A stretch of DNA of 54,457 bases from CALCCV01 sp964388665. Its GTDB lineage: Bacteria > Bdellovibrionota > Bdellovibrionia > Bdellovibrionales > Bdellovibrionaceae. The notes below the pieces were generated by a model. It was not told the origin of the DNA, ran no database searches, and was given only the letters and a program-made list of their open reading frames with translations. This document shows positions 54,237-54,457 of this stretch, piece by piece. The DNA lies in the NCBI GenBank assembly GCA_964388665.1, contig CAYMBJ010000022.1, positions 1 to 54,457 on the forward strand. The letters run 5' to 3'. A program made the position numbers and the translations under genes. The stretch's first letter is position 1. Every line of letters starts with the position of its first letter.

Positions 54237-54457
54237 GTCACCTAAGTATGTATTGGCAATTGAAGTCTTCTGTCGCGCGGGATTCCCCACTTGCAGTGTA
54301 TCTTAAGCGTGTTATTTTGGCACACGGATAATTTTTTTTAATAGATACATTACACTCTAGAGCGAGCCACTTGATTTTGAGGCTTTTTTTCTAAGATTGA
54401 TACAGTAAGGTGGACCCCGTTGTCTAGACAAAAAAATGAATAAAATAAGAAATAAAA
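54237..54457. mobile_element. Possible left end of an insertion sequence (weak)
   Basis: After 170 bp of AT-rich sequence without genes, GTGGACCCCGTTGTCTAGACA (54412-54432) is followed by an ATG at 54436 opening a Lys/Asn-rich frame that runs off the window. The CCCC followed by the palindrome TGTCTAGACA resembles inverted-repeat ends of some IS3-like elements. With only seven codons visible the call is tentative. Confidence 0.25.

Noticed and set aside
1..54457. tRNA, rRNA or tmRNA genes
   Set aside because: No T-arm GTTCRA motifs with matching acceptor stems and no conserved rRNA stretches were seen in the intergenic regions; a covariance-model scan would settle this.

Overview
The window is chromosomal DNA from a Gram-negative bacterium that I place, by inference, in the Bdellovibrionota (Bdellovibrio-like predators or relatives). 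The strongest pointers are a 2.2 kb-residue mosaic fibre protein of the phage-tail-fibre / mosaic adhesive trimer (MAT) type, a bacterial histone-fold protein carrying a zinc finger, a YkuD-like L,D-transpeptidase lipoprotein, several secreted or von Willebrand-type surface proteins, and c-di-GMP effectors (PilZ, HD-GYP). Housekeeping genes are ordinary and intact. No rRNA, tRNA, CRISPR array or complete mobile element was seen.

Layout. 1-2.1 kb: small envelope proteins. 2.1-8.8 kb (minus): the giant fibre gene, built from long internal repeats. 9.0-13.9 kb (plus): TPR protein, secreted protein, a long coiled-coil protein and pyruvate kinase. 13.9-15.7 kb: a nested palindrome, then (minus) a cyclic-nucleotide-binding protein followed at 11 bp by a zinc-finger/histone-fold protein. 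15.8-20.0 kb: a soluble hybrid histidine kinase and a convergent acetoacetate operon (thiolase, CoA-transferase A and B). 20.1-25.7 kb (plus): secreted beta-rich protein, a lysine/alanine-rich histone H1-like protein with a zinc knuckle, a membrane PilZ protein, and a secreted protein with a collagen-like tail. 25.7-27.5 kb (minus): an RNA m5U methyltransferase coupled to a conserved acidic protein. 27.6-33.4 kb (plus): miaB, a DUF151 nuclease-like protein, gamma carbonic anhydrase, guaB and guaA. 33.5-36.1 kb (minus): a large VWA lipoprotein. 36.5-41.9 kb (plus): a complete five-gene dipeptide/oligopeptide ABC importer. 42.0-44.3 kb (minus): L,D-transpeptidase and a TPR/winged-helix regulator. 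44.6-50.9 kb: HD-GYP protein, HglS-like dioxygenase, M14 peptidase, alpha/beta hydrolase, dCTP deaminase, ribosomal protein L33 (a 59-residue gene), M19 dipeptidase and a small secreted protein. 51.2-54.2 kb: an RND efflux pump without a visible adaptor gene. The right edge may be the start of an insertion sequence.

Two themes recur. First, chromatin-like proteins: a histone fold fused to a two-site zinc finger (14.1 kb) and an H1-like basic protein (21.4 kb). Second, a family of about 125-bp imperfect palindromes sharing near-identical ends: two full copies (22611, 33354), one half copy (33487) and one diverged half copy (14085). All four lie on, or within 8 bp of, a stop codon, and two seem to contribute bases to the stop codon. 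Peptide handling is also well represented (ABC importer, M14 and M19 peptidases, L,D-transpeptidase), which fits a lifestyle based on digesting other cells; that link is inference.
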